Part shown: positions 33,859-44,123 of the stretch, one piece after another
Position numbering within the stretch: position 1 is the first letter of the stretch
How the letters are laid out: every line of letters begins with the position of its first letter
Origin: an uncultured Cohaesibacter sp.
Lineage (GTDB): Bacteria; Pseudomonadota; Alphaproteobacteria; Rhizobiales; Cohaesibacteraceae
Reading direction: 5' to 3'
Length of the DNA stretch: 64,000 bases
Assembly: GCF_963676275.1 (NCBI RefSeq)
Contig: NZ_OY781091.1
Location: forward strand, 1,466,775-1,530,774
Translations under genes and position numbers: made by a program
The notes under the pieces: model-generated
What the model was told of the DNA's origin: nothing
Seen by the model: only the letters and a program-made list of their open reading frames with translations
Databases searched by the model: none

Positions 33859-35405
33859 GATAGGGCTTCCTCCAAAGCGCGGTGTTTTATGATTTTTCCC
33901 GGTGTCGAGGCGGAAACGAGCGCCTCACTCGAAACGCTTGCCGCCTCGAATTCTCCGCTTATCTGCCCGTTTGCCATGACGATGATGCGATCACTCAGTG
34001 CCATGACCTCTTCCAGATCCGAGGTAACGAAGATGATGCCCAGCCCCTCGGCGGTCAGCTCACGCATCGTTCGGAACATTTCCGCTTTGGCGCCGATATC
34101 GATGCCTCTTGAGGGCTCGTCCATCAACAGAATCTTGGGGTGGGTCATGAGGGCCTTCGAAACAACGACCTTCTGCTGATTGCCACCGGAAAGGCTGGAG
34201 ACCGGATTTTCCAGCGATGCGATCTTGATCGAGAGCTTGCGGACAAATTCTGCGGCGGCTTTCGCCTCCCGTGTCAGATTCATATGGAAAAACTTCGTGA
34301 AGTCCCAGAGCGATGACAGGGTGATATTCTCGCGGATCGGCAAGATCTCGATCAGGCCGTCCTGCTTGCGGTTTTCCGGAATGAGAGCGATGCCGTGATT
34401 GATCCGGCCGCTGACAGTCTTGTCGCGCACCTCTTCTCCGGCGACGAAGACCTTGCCGCCCGAAGAGGGATGCTGCGCCATGATGCACTCGAAAAATTCG
34501 GAGCGACCCGCTCCCATCAAGCCATAGACACCGAGTATTTCTCCGGCGCGAACGGACATGGATACATGATCGACAAGAAAGCCCCCGCCCATTCTTGGCA
34601 GGCTGATCTCTTCGGCGCGGAAAATCTCGTCTCCGAAACCCTGAACCTGGGTCTTGGGAAAATCTTTCGACGCGCCCCCGATCATGTTCTGCACGATCCA
34701 GCCCAGATCGATATCCTCCATCGAGCGGGCGCCGGTAATCTTGCCGTCGCGCAGCACGGTGATATAGTCGCCAATCCGCACCAGCTCTTCGAGCCTGTGT
34801 GAAATATAGACGATGCCCACGCCTTCGGATTTCAAATCGCGGATGACCCGAAAGAGGATGTCCACTTCTGTTGCCGAGAGGGCAGAGGTCGGCTCGTCAA
34901 GGATCAGGATGCGCGCATTCTGGACCAGCGATTTGGCAATCTCGACGATCTGTTGCTGGCCAATGCGCAGGTCTCCCAGCGGTGTATCCGGATCAATGTC
35001 GTCATGCTCAAGGCGCTTCAGGATCTTGCGTGTCTCCCTGCGCTGATGCTCGCGATCAATATCGATGCCGCCTCGTGTCTTTTCGCGGCCGATGAAGATA
35101 TTCTCGGCAACGGTCAGGTTGGGAAACAGGTTCAGCTCCTGAAAAACGATGCCGATGCCCGCCGCTTCAGCCTGATTCTTGTTGTAGAACCTGACCTTCT
35201 CTCCCCAAAGCTCCATGCTGCCCAAGGTGAGCGGCTCCACGCCCGCCACGATCTTCATCATGGTGGATTTGCCTGCTCCATTCTCGCCGACAAGCACATT
35301 CACGGCCCCCATATACAGGTCGAAGTCGACCCGATTGAGGGCGATCGTTCCGGGATAGACCTTGATCCCGTCACGAATTTTCAAGCCGATTTCATTGCTG
35401 CCCAT
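33855..35405 (-). CDS. Sugar ABC transporter ATPase with two ABC domains (RbsA family)
   Basis: 516 aa, two nucleotide-binding domains in tandem. Domain 1 has Walker A GENGAGKST near residue 38, signature DLRIGQQQIVEIAK, Walker B ILILDEPTSAL. Domain 2 has the usual degenerate P-loop GLMGAGRSEF near 295, signature SSLSGGNQQKVVVSKAL and ILLMDEPSRGIDIGAK. It powers uptake of a monosaccharide. It lies 3 bp after the lipoprotein gene and overlaps the permease start. Confidence 0.93.
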   Translation of the reverse strand: MGSNEIGLKIRDGIKVYPGTIALNRVDFDLYMGAVNVLVGENGAGKSTMMKIVAGVEPLTLGSMELWGEKVRFYNKNQAEAAGIGIVFQELNLFPNLTVAENIFIGREKTRGGIDIDREHQRRETRKILKRLEHDDIDPDTPLGDLRIGQQQIVEIAKSLVQNARILILDEPTSALSATEVDILFRVIRDLKSEGVGIVYISHRLEELVRIGDYITVLRDGKITGARSMEDIDLGWIVQNMIGGASKDFPKTQVQGFGDEIFRAEEISLPRMGGGFLVDHVSMSVRAGEILGVYGLMGAGRSEFFECIMAQHPSSGGKVFVAGEEVRDKTVSGRINHGIALIPENRKQDGLIEILPIRENITLSSLWDFTKFFHMNLTREAKAAAEFVRKLSIKIASLENPVSSLSGGNQQKVVVSKALMTHPKILLMDEPSRGIDIGAKAEMFRTMRELTAEGLGIIFVTSDLEEVMALSDRIIVMANGQISGEFEAASVSSEALVSASTPGKIIKHRALEEALS

Positions 35406-35408
35406 CGC

Positions 35409-36056
35409 TCAGTCCTCCACTGCGATCTGAACCGGGACGAGCAATATTGCGTCGCTCTGTTTGGGCAGGCTGAAGGCGCCTGTAAAACTGATATTCTTGC
35501 CAATCAGGTCGCCATCGGGCAGCTTGATTGCCGCGCTTGCGACATCATTCAGGGCGCGCGCCAGCTTTGCAAATTCGATCTGATCGCGGAAATCCGTGAA
35601 GACGAAGAAACTGGCGGAATCGCGTAACGCCGTTCCCTTGATGACAGGGCCGAGCTGGATCGTCAGATCTGCCGCGCTGTCACCATCGACATCCAATTCC
35701 AGCTTGGCTGCGCGGGATTTGCGATTGGAGGCGATGACGGTGCCTTTGCCCTTGGCGACGAAGTTCCACGGGCTGCCCTCGCTGGCTTTGGGAATGCCCA
35801 GCTTCTCGCCCGCTGTGTCCAGATTGGCAGCAATGGCGGGCAGGATCTGATCGATTTCCTGCGCCTTTTCATGCATGTAGGGTAGGAGCTTCGGTTCGTA
35901 GGTCTCCTGCGCCAGAGCGGCCATGCGTTCTTCATCGCTCATCTGGGCGGCGGTCTGGGCGATATCGTTCGGATCGGGATTCTTAACTATCTTGCAACCT
36001 GCGACGATGGGCAGCATCGTCAGAAGACAGGCCACGATTAGCGGGGGCCGGGTCAT
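35409..36056 (-). CDS. DUF2291 family lipoprotein of the sugar ABC operon
   Basis: 215 aa. A signal peptide ends in a lipobox (IVAGC, Cys21). The mature part carries the DUF2291 pattern (AQETYEPKLLPYMHEKA, VIKGTALRDSASFF, DFRDQIEFAKLARALN). Proteins of this family sit between binding protein and ATPase genes of ribose-type transporters; the function is not established. Here it occupies exactly that place. Confidence 0.85.
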   Translation of the reverse strand: MTRPPLIVACLLTMLPIVAGCKIVKNPDPNDIAQTAAQMSDEERMAALAQETYEPKLLPYMHEKAQEIDQILPAIAANLDTAGEKLGIPKASEGSPWNFVAKGKGTVIASNRKSRAAKLELDVDGDSAADLTIQLGPVIKGTALRDSASFFVFTDFRDQIEFAKLARALNDVASAAIKLPDGDLIGKNISFTGAFSLPKQSDAILLVPVQIAVED

Positions 36057-36156
36057 GTCGAACCTTCATGTCGTTCGAGGGGAGTGGCGCTGCAAACAGG
36101 CAGCGCCACAGAAAAACCTGGCGCGGAAACTATGCGCCGGAGCTACTGCCTGAAGA

Positions 36157-37170
<1,014 letters not shown>

Positions 37171-37192
37171 TTATGTCAATCACTATCGAATG

Positions 37193-37402
37193 TTTTCGTA
37201 TTTTTTGATTTGAACAGCGCTTAATGGTTGTGGAAATGTCTTTTTATGTCCGTTTTGAAGTGCAATCTGATCATCTACTTTCGTCGTATATCAGCCAAAT
37301 ATTGCGAATTTCGTTGCGAGTTGTCGATATTGGGCGATAGTCTAAGGTTGTGTCTGCATTTTGGACTGAAGGGCAGCAAAAATAATGACTTTGCGTTTTT
37401 CG
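37193..37402. promoter_or_regulatory. Divergent promoter region with repeated TTTCG half-sites
   Basis: The AT-rich 415 bp between the binding-protein and isomerase genes contains TTTCG at 37194-37198, 37279-37283, 37309-37313 and 37398-37402, all in the same orientation. Iterated TTTCG words are usual targets of DeoR/GlpR-type repressors, and one is encoded in the operon. Confidence 0.4.
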
Positions 37403-37514
37403 ATTGCAAATGAAGATAAACGATAGTAAATGAGAATAAATGAGAAATTCGCTGGCGTCTGGGAGCGTTGAATATGGGCGCCGTCGAGATTTCGGAAATG
37501 AGGAGACGACAGCA

Positions 37515-38978
37515 ATGAGTGTGAAGGCGATGCGCAAGGTGACCCTTGGTGTGGTTATCGGTAGTCGGGCGTTTTTTAATGGTGCGCCCTGCAAGGCGGC
37601 GCGCGATGAGGTGATGGCGCATCTGGACAGGCTCGGGGTCGGGGTGGAGATCCTGCCCTTTGAGGCGACAGTCAATGGCGCGGTCCAGTCCATCGAGGAT
37701 GCCAAACTCTATGCTGCCCACTTTTCCGCCAAACGCGATAAACTGGACGGACTGGTCATTTGTCTGCCGAATTTCGGCGATGAAATCGCGATTGCAGAAT
37801 TGATCAACCGGGCCAAGCTTGATCTGCCCATTCTGTTGCAGGCGAGCAATGATGAGGTCGACAAGGTCGATGTGAAGTCACGCCGGGATGCCTTCTGTGG
37901 CAAGATTTCCGTGGCGAACAATTTCTACCAATATGGGGTACCCTTCACGGAAACGACTTCGCATACCTGCGATGTTGCTTCGGATGAATTTGCCGCCGAT
38001 CTGGAGCGGTTTGCCCGACTTTGCAGAACGGTTCGAGGGCTGAAGAATGCGCGCATCGGGGCAATCGGAGCCCGAACCGGTCCCTTCCAGACCATGCGTT
38101 TCTCGGAGAAACTGCTACAGGGCAGCGGCATCACGGTGGTTACGGTGGATCTGTCCGAGATGATCGCCTCTGCCGCAGCGATTGCGGATTCCGATCCGGA
38201 TCTTGCTGCAATGCTCGGTGCGATCAAGGACTATGGCACCATCCCCTCTCACATCACGCAGGACCAGATCACCCGTCAGGCCAAATGGTCGCTGGCTGTC
38301 AATCGCTGGATAGAAGCAAATGAATGCGATGCTTCGGCCATTCAGTGCTGGCGTTCGCTGCAAGATAATTTCGGCTGCGCCACCTGCCTGACCATGTCGA
38401 TGATGGGCGAGCAATTGATGCCGTCTGCCTGTGAGGTCGATGTAATGGGGGCCATATCCATGTATGCCCTGACGCTGGCCGCCGGATCGCCTTCAGCCAT
38501 TCTGGACTGGAACAACAATTATGCCTATGAGGCAGACAAGTGCGTCTGCACCCATTGCGGCAATTATCCCAAGCAATTCATCGGCAAAGTCCCGGAAATC
38601 GGCGAGCTTGATGTGTTGGGTGAAACCATTGGCCGGTCAAAATGCTTTGGCGCGGTAAAAGGCAAGGTAGAGCCCGGTCCGATGACCTTCTTGCGGATTT
38701 CGTCCGATGATCGTCTTGGCACGCTGAAGGCCTATACCGGACAGGGCAGCTTCACCGATGATCCTTTCCCGATGGATGGCGGCATCGCTGTCACAAAGGT
38801 CAATGCGCTTCGTACCTTGATGAATTTCGTCTCCCAGAACGGGTTCGAGCATCATGTGGCGATGGTGCGCGGAAATCATGCAGACGTGGTGACTGAAGCC
38901 GTCTCCCGCTACATGAAATGGCCGCTTTACAATCACGATACTCCTCCCGTCCCGACGCTCGCCTGGCCGGCTCGCTGA
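37515..38978 (+). CDS. L-fucose/L-arabinose isomerase-like sugar isomerase
   Basis: 487 aa from the ATG at 37515 with AGGAGA upstream. It shows the N-terminal domains of the fucose/arabinose isomerase fold (VVIGSRAFFNGAPCKAARDE, then LDGLVICLPNFGDEIA and ARIGAIGARTGPFQTMRFSE) and a C-terminal barrel. CVCTHCGNYPKQF carries a CxxC pair, and HHVAMVRGNHADVV is probably part of the metal site. It would convert an aldose to a ketose. The substrate is unknown. It leads the catabolic operon running to the right. Confidence 0.75.
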   Translation: MSVKAMRKVTLGVVIGSRAFFNGAPCKAARDEVMAHLDRLGVGVEILPFEATVNGAVQSIEDAKLYAAHFSAKRDKLDGLVICLPNFGDEIAIAELINRAKLDLPILLQASNDEVDKVDVKSRRDAFCGKISVANNFYQYGVPFTETTSHTCDVASDEFAADLERFARLCRTVRGLKNARIGAIGARTGPFQTMRFSEKLLQGSGITVVTVDLSEMIASAAAIADSDPDLAAMLGAIKDYGTIPSHITQDQITRQAKWSLAVNRWIEANECDASAIQCWRSLQDNFGCATCLTMSMMGEQLMPSACEVDVMGAISMYALTLAAGSPSAILDWNNNYAYEADKCVCTHCGNYPKQFIGKVPEIGELDVLGETIGRSKCFGAVKGKVEPGPMTFLRISSDDRLGTLKAYTGQGSFTDDPFPMDGGIAVTKVNALRTLMNFVSQNGFEHHVAMVRGNHADVVTEAVSRYMKWPLYNHDTPPVPTLAWPAR

Positions 38979-39097
38979 CCGACTGGGGCGGCAGAATCTG
39001 TCAGGTCGAGTGCCGGGTGGCAGAGTGACAGGTCACGCCTTTGCTGTGGCATGATTTTTCTGCGCCGATGAAGATAAGAGAAACTATGGAGATTCAG

Positions 39098-39919
39098 ATG
39101 GACATTCAGGATCTTAAAGTCATTGCCAACAGGATCCGTCGTCGCGATCTGAGGGCTGTTTATGAGGCTGGCGCTGGCCATATTGGCGGCGAGATGTCGG
39201 TGATTGACATCTTGACCGCTCTCTATTTCCATGTGCTGCATGTCGATCCGGCCAAACCGCTGGACCCGGAGCGAGACCGCTTCATTCTCAGCAAGGGGCA
39301 TACGGCCTGCGCTCTTTATGTCACTTTGTCGGAGAAAGGTTTTCTTCCAAAAGAAGAGATAGAGACCTTCCTCAAGCCTCACTCCCGCCTGAACGGGCAT
39401 CCCAACCGCACCAAGCTGCCCGGTGTCGAGACCAATACCGGCCCGCTGGGGCATGGGCTGCCTGTTGGTGTGGGGATGGCATTGGCCGCCAGACTGGATG
39501 GCGCTTCATGGCAAACCTATGTCGTCACTGGCGACGGGGAAATGCAGGAAGGCAGCAACTGGGAGGCCATCGCGTCAGCGGCACACTATAAACTCGATAA
39601 TCTGACCCTGATCATCGACCATAATCGCCTGCAACAAGGAGCCCGGCTCGCCGACACCAACAATCTGGCCCCGTTCGCGCCAAAGCTGGCAGCCTTCGGT
39701 TGGGATGTCGAGGAGATTGACGGGCATGATATGGAGGCGATTGTCGCTGCGCTCTCTGCTGAGCGGAGGGTTGCCGGCAAGCCACGCGCCATTCTTGCTC
39801 ATACCAACAAGGGCAACGGCATCTCTTTCATGTCTGACAATGTTGCCTGGCATCACAAGGTGCCCAATGCCGAACAATATAAGCAGGCCATGGCCGAACT
39901 CGAGGAGGCAATCCAATGA
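39098..39919 (+). CDS. Transketolase-like protein, N-terminal (TPP-binding) subunit
   Basis: 273 aa from the ATG at 39098 (GGAG six bases upstream; an ATG at 39086 is also possible). GAGHIGGEMSVIDIL and DRFILSKGHTACALY are transketolase N-domain motifs. The TPP motif GDGEMQEGSNWEA continues to an Asn in LIIDHNRLQ. The C-terminal subunit overlaps by ATGA, so the two make one enzyme. A split transketolase beside an FGGY kinase and an isomerase is the layout of the apulose-4-phosphate transketolase pathway; which ketose phosphate is used here is inference. Confidence 0.9.
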   Translation: MDIQDLKVIANRIRRRDLRAVYEAGAGHIGGEMSVIDILTALYFHVLHVDPAKPLDPERDRFILSKGHTACALYVTLSEKGFLPKEEIETFLKPHSRLNGHPNRTKLPGVETNTGPLGHGLPVGVGMALAARLDGASWQTYVVTGDGEMQEGSNWEAIASAAHYKLDNLTLIIDHNRLQQGARLADTNNLAPFAPKLAAFGWDVEEIDGHDMEAIVAALSAERRVAGKPRAILAHTNKGNGISFMSDNVAWHHKVPNAEQYKQAMAELEEAIQ

Positions 39920-40875
39920 CAGCAACAATCAAGGAATCCAAGCTTTATGATTGTCGCGATGCCTTTTCCGCGACGCTTGTGGCGATGGCTGCCGAAAATA
40001 ACGCGATTGTTGCCGTCTGCAACGATTCCGTCGGCTCCTCCAAACTGGATGCTTTTCGCGATGCCTATCCGCAAAGGCTCATCAATGTGGGAATTGCCGA
40101 ACAGACAATGATCGGTGTTGGGGCTGGTCTGGCCAATGGTGGCAAGATCCCCTTTGTCTGTGGTGCAGCCTGCTTCCTGACCGGGCGGGCGCTGGAACAG
40201 ATCAAGGCGGATGTGGCCTATTCCGACACGAATGTGAAACTGGTCGGCATCAGTTCGGGCATGGCTTACGGCAATCTGGGGCCAACACATCATTCTACCG
40301 AAGATTTCGCCTGGATACGTGCCATTCCGAATATCGCGATCGTGGCTCCCTGCGACAATATCGAAACGGCAGCAGCGGTTGCCTTCGCAGCAGAGTATGA
40401 AGGACCAATCTTCCTTCGGCTCAGCCGCACCGGCGTGCCGCAATTGCTGCCTGATGATCATGTTTTCGAACTGGGGAAGGCAAACAGGCTGCGCGATGGC
40501 AATGATGTCACCGTGATTGCCAATGGCACACTGACGCACAGGGCCATGGCGGCAGCCGAGCTGCTTGCGCTGAAGGGGATCAGCACCAGAATTCTCAATA
40601 TGGCCAGCGTCAAGCCTCTCGATGAGGAGGCAATCGTCTGCGCCGCCGAGGAAACCGGGGCCATCCTCACCTGTGAGGAGCATACCATTCTGGGCGGGCT
40701 TGGCAGTGCCGTGGCGGAAATTGTAACCGAAACATGCCCGGTTCCGATGAAACGGCTGGGTGTGCCGGGCATTTTCCCGCCGACGGGGTCTGCCGAATTT
40801 CTGCTCGACGAGTTTGGCATGTCGCCTCAGGGCATCGCCGATGCGGCGCAGCAACTGCTCAAGCGCAAGGTGTGA
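39916..40875 (+). CDS. Transketolase-like protein, C-terminal (pyrimidine-binding) subunit
   Basis: 319 aa, starting in an ATGA overlap with the N-terminal subunit. It shows the pyrimidine domain (RLINVGIAEQTMIGVGAGLA with the catalytic Glu that activates TPP), THHSTEDFAWIRAIPNI and the C-terminal domain (GTLTHRAMAAAELLA; EEHTILGGLGSAV). Together with the preceding gene it completes a heterodimeric transketolase. Confidence 0.92.
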   Translation: MTATIKESKLYDCRDAFSATLVAMAAENNAIVAVCNDSVGSSKLDAFRDAYPQRLINVGIAEQTMIGVGAGLANGGKIPFVCGAACFLTGRALEQIKADVAYSDTNVKLVGISSGMAYGNLGPTHHSTEDFAWIRAIPNIAIVAPCDNIETAAAVAFAAEYEGPIFLRLSRTGVPQLLPDDHVFELGKANRLRDGNDVTVIANGTLTHRAMAAAELLALKGISTRILNMASVKPLDEEAIVCAAEETGAILTCEEHTILGGLGSAVAEIVTETCPVPMKRLGVPGIFPPTGSAEFLLDEFGMSPQGIADAAQQLLKRKV

Positions 40876-40944
40876 CGGCAAGATAACGAGAAGGCAAAAG
40901 ACAAATAGACAAGAAGGTCACGCATCAGGGAGGAATGAGGCGCG

Positions 40945-42414
40945 ATGCAACGGGGGATTTTGGCAATTGATGAGGGGACGACGAACAGCAAGGCGATCGT
41001 TGTGCTCGAGAATGGCGAGATCTTTGCGCGTGGATCCTGCCCGGTAAAGACACTGCATCCGCAGTCCGGCTGGGTGGAGCAGGACCCGCAACAGGTCTGG
41101 CAAAGCACTCTGGCTGCGATGAAAGACTGTCTGTCGCAAGCCGGTGAGGTTGAAATCCTTGCCATCGGTCTGTCCAATCAGCGCGAGTCGGTCATGCTGT
41201 GGGACCGCAAAACCGGCGAAGCGCTTGGCCCTCTGGTCACCTGGCAATGCCGCCGCACGGCTCCCGCTTGCGATGCCTTGAAGGCAAAGGGGCTGGAGGC
41301 GCTTGTGATGGCGCGCACCGGGTTGCCGCTGGATCCGCTCTTCCCGGCCACCAAGATCCATTGGCTTCTTGAGCATCACGCCAAGGGGCGGAAAGCCGCT
41401 GATCTGTGCGTTGGCACGGTGGATTCATGGTTGATCTGGAATTTCACCAAAGGGGCGGTGCATGCCTGTGACGCATCCAATGCGGCCCGCACCCAGCTTT
41501 ATGACATCTCCAAGGGCTGTTGGGACGAAAAGCTCTGCGAGATTTTTGAGGTGCCGTCGGTCGTGCTGCCAGAGGTGGCCAACTCCTCCCACATCTTCGG
41601 TCGGACGGCTGGTCTTGAGATGCTGCCCGATGGCGTGCCGGTCGCATCGGCAATCGGAGATTCTCACGCAGCGCTCTTTGCCCATGGGGCATTTGATGCT
41701 GGTGATGGCAAGGTCACCTTTGGAACCGGGTCTTCGGTGATGACGACCTTGCCTTCTTTCATCGCGCCCCCCAGAGGGGTTACAACGACGATTGCATGGC
41801 AGCTTGATGATGTTGCCACCTTTGCATTCGAGGGCAATATTCTGGTCAGTGCATCGATCCTGCCCTGGACGGCCGAGTTGCTGGCTGAGCCGGATGTCAC
41901 AGCGCTGCTGGAACTGGCGCAAACCGTTGACACTGCGCTCGGCGTGACGCTGGTGCCAGCTCATGTCGGGCTGGGCTCACCCCATTGGGATGCAAAGGCG
42001 CGCGGGCTCATCAGCGGCCTTTCCTTCAATAGCGGCAGGGCTCACCTTGCCAGAGCCGCCGCTGAAAGCATGGCCTGTCAGGTTGCCGATGTCTTCAGGA
42101 TCATTCGCGAGAATACCGGAGGTGGTATCGGTCGCCTGTCCGTGGATGGAGGCCCCAGCAAAAACAGTTTCCTGATGCAATTGGTGGCCGATTTGATCAA
42201 TCATCCCATTGTCGTGACCGAAAGTGCAGAAGCTTCTGCGCTCGGAGCGGCCTATCTGGCCGGGCTGGCCACTGGTTTCTGGCCCGATCTGGAAAGCGTG
42301 CGCGCCCTTGAAGGCCATGGTCAGCAAATCTCGCCGAAGATTGATGCCGCAGAGCGCGAGGCCATTCTGGAGGCTTGGAATCTGGCTATCACGCGCGCCA
42401 GAATAACCGGTTAG
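40945..42414 (+). CDS. FGGY-family carbohydrate kinase
   Basis: 489 aa. Phosphate-binding loop ILAIDEGTTNSKAIV at the N-terminus; SNQRESVMLWDRKTG and LVTWQCRRT resemble glycerol kinase. The adenosine motif VTFGTGSSVM is near 255 and the second FGGY signature (SVDGGPSKNSFLMQLVADLI) near 405. It would phosphorylate the ketose made by the isomerase before transketolase cleavage. The residues do not by themselves tell a glycerol, erythritol or pentulose substrate apart; the neighbours favour a pentulose. Confidence 0.9.
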   Translation: MQRGILAIDEGTTNSKAIVVLENGEIFARGSCPVKTLHPQSGWVEQDPQQVWQSTLAAMKDCLSQAGEVEILAIGLSNQRESVMLWDRKTGEALGPLVTWQCRRTAPACDALKAKGLEALVMARTGLPLDPLFPATKIHWLLEHHAKGRKAADLCVGTVDSWLIWNFTKGAVHACDASNAARTQLYDISKGCWDEKLCEIFEVPSVVLPEVANSSHIFGRTAGLEMLPDGVPVASAIGDSHAALFAHGAFDAGDGKVTFGTGSSVMTTLPSFIAPPRGVTTTIAWQLDDVATFAFEGNILVSASILPWTAELLAEPDVTALLELAQTVDTALGVTLVPAHVGLGSPHWDAKARGLISGLSFNSGRAHLARAAAESMACQVADVFRIIRENTGGGIGRLSVDGGPSKNSFLMQLVADLINHPIVVTESAEASALGAAYLAGLATGFWPDLESVRALEGHGQQISPKIDAAEREAILEAWNLAITRARITG

Positions 42415-42599
42415 CATATCTTCATGATCGCAAAGCTTTTGCATGTGGTCCGCTGATTGATGAATTGAGAACATAAAGGTAAGATCCTTTTATGGTCTAA
42501 TCTTTTCAATCGTGATCTCTTATGTATCTCCTGAAAATGGCGCAGGCCCGGTGCCCCGGTGCCCCGGTGCGTCTGTGCTTTCACAAGGAGTATGAGAGA

Positions 42600-43016
42600 A
42601 TGTCCAACGAAAAGAATCCCGACGGAATTTTTGAACGCGGCCCGGAAAATGTGGCCTATGCCCAGTATTTTGTCGGCCAGAGCTATCTGAATATCCTGTC
42701 GAAAGAAGGCGTTTTCATCGGCAATGTCACCTTCGAACCCGGTTGCCGCAACAACTGGCACATTCACAAGGCAGACAAGGGCGGTGGGCAGATCCTGCTC
42801 TGCACTTCCGGCAAGGGCTGGTATCAGGAATGGGGCAAACCGGCTCAGGCCTTGAATGCTGGTGATGTGGTCAATATCCCCGCTGGCGTCAAACATTGGC
42901 ATGGTGCCGCTCAGGACAGCTGGTTTTCTCACCTTGCCATCGAAGTGCCCGGCGAAAATGCATCCAACGAATGGCTCGAGGCCGTCTCCGCAAAAGACTA
43001 TGCCGCATTGGCCTAG
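42600..43016 (+). CDS. Single-domain cupin protein
   Basis: 138 aa from ATG 42600 with AAGGAG ten bases upstream. The cupin metal motif is complete: NNWHIHKADKGGGQILLCTS, then GDVVNIPAGVKHWHGA, giving three or four His/Glu ligands. The family is used for sugar mutarotation, isomerisation or decarboxylation steps, and its job in this cluster is unknown. It is spaced 185 bp from the kinase, so it may have its own promoter. Confidence 0.8.
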   Translation: MSNEKNPDGIFERGPENVAYAQYFVGQSYLNILSKEGVFIGNVTFEPGCRNNWHIHKADKGGGQILLCTSGKGWYQEWGKPAQALNAGDVVNIPAGVKHWHGAAQDSWFSHLAIEVPGENASNEWLEAVSAKDYAALA

Positions 43017-43135
43017 CTGGCCACAGGCACTGCTGGCGCAGTCACGGTCACTGTCGCTGTCACGGGCACTGGCTCTGGCGACGCCATCGGAGCTGATCGA
43101 CTGAACACCCCCCTCGCTCAGAAAGGATCTTTGAA

Positions 43136-43954
43136 ATGAAAGACGTAACCGTTGTTGTGGGCGCCGGGGGGATCGGGCAGGCCATCACCCGTCGCATCAG
43201 TCAGGGGCGCCATATTCTGGTTGCCAATCACACTGAGGAAGCATCCAAGGCCGCAGCAAACATTCTGGAGCTGGCCGGTTTTGATGTAACGGCCATGGCC
43301 GTCGATATTGCAGATCGCGGCATGGTGCAGGCCCTTGCGGCAAAGGCTCAGGAGCTGGGGCCGATCAGGGCGCTGGTGCATGCTGCTGGTGTTTCACCCT
43401 CGCAGGCGCCAATCGAGCAGATCCTCAAGGTCGATCTCTACGGAACAGCGGTTTTGCTGGAAGAATTCGGCAAGGTAATCGCTCCCGGTGGCGCTGGTGT
43501 CGTGATCTCGTCGCAGTCGGGCTATCGCATGCCCGCTCTGAGCGCCGAACAGGATGCGCTGCTGGCCACGGCTCCTGCCGAGCAATTGCTTGACCTTGAT
43601 TTCGTCAAGGGCGTCAAGGACACGCTGCATGCCTATCAGATGTCCAAGCGGTGCAATTCATTGCGGGTAAGGGGCGAGGCGATCAACTGGGCCAAGCGCG
43701 ATGCGCGGGTGAATGCGATCAGTCCGGGCATCATCGTAACGCCACTGGCCCATGATGAGCTTTATGGCGAACGCGCGGAATTCTATCAGACCATGCTGAG
43801 GAAAATGCCTGCCGGACGGGCCGGAACTCCCGATGAGGTGGCAGCGCTTGCCGCGCATATCATGGGGCCGGAAGCGGGCTTCATCACCGGCAGCGATTTC
43901 CTGATTGATGGCGGTGCCACTGCCAACTATTTCTACAGTCCCGACGCGGGTTAG
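43136..43954 (+). CDS. Short-chain dehydrogenase/reductase
   Basis: 272 aa. The cofactor loop VVGAGGIGQAI is a variant of the usual TGxxxGIG, and VHAAGVS stands for NNAG. Catalytic Ser is in SSQSGYRMP and YQMSKRCN gives the YxxxK pair. An insertion of about 30 residues separates them (EQDALLATAPAEQLL). The C-terminus FITGSDFLIDGGA is canonical. It probably oxidises or reduces a sugar or polyol in the pathway encoded around it. Confidence 0.85.
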   Translation: MKDVTVVVGAGGIGQAITRRISQGRHILVANHTEEASKAAANILELAGFDVTAMAVDIADRGMVQALAAKAQELGPIRALVHAAGVSPSQAPIEQILKVDLYGTAVLLEEFGKVIAPGGAGVVISSQSGYRMPALSAEQDALLATAPAEQLLDLDFVKGVKDTLHAYQMSKRCNSLRVRGEAINWAKRDARVNAISPGIIVTPLAHDELYGERAEFYQTMLRKMPAGRAGTPDEVAALAAHIMGPEAGFITGSDFLIDGGATANYFYSPDAG

Positions 43955-43969
43955 CCTTAACCATCTGCT

Positions 43970-43979
43970 ATTCATGAAT
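43970..43979. promoter_or_regulatory. ATTCATGAAT palindrome (site 1)
   Basis: Exact 10-bp palindrome in the 169 bp between the SDR and alcohol dehydrogenase genes, followed by TGG as at 49436. It is one of four exact copies in the window, all intergenic or at a gene start. Confidence 0.4.
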
Positions 43980-44123
43980 TGGCAACATAGGATCATTCGG
44001 GATTGCGGTATTCTGGCTTTAACGTCCCGCATATATACTCGCCCATGATTGCAAATATCAAAAACAACACAATCAGCGGATCATCTTGATGCGCAGACAA
44101 AGCAAAAGCTAAGGAGACAGTTG

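Noticed and set aside
42548-42572. Tandem GTGCCCCG units upstream of the cupin gene
   Set aside because: Three 8-bp units are short enough to be slippage; no structure or conserved context seen.
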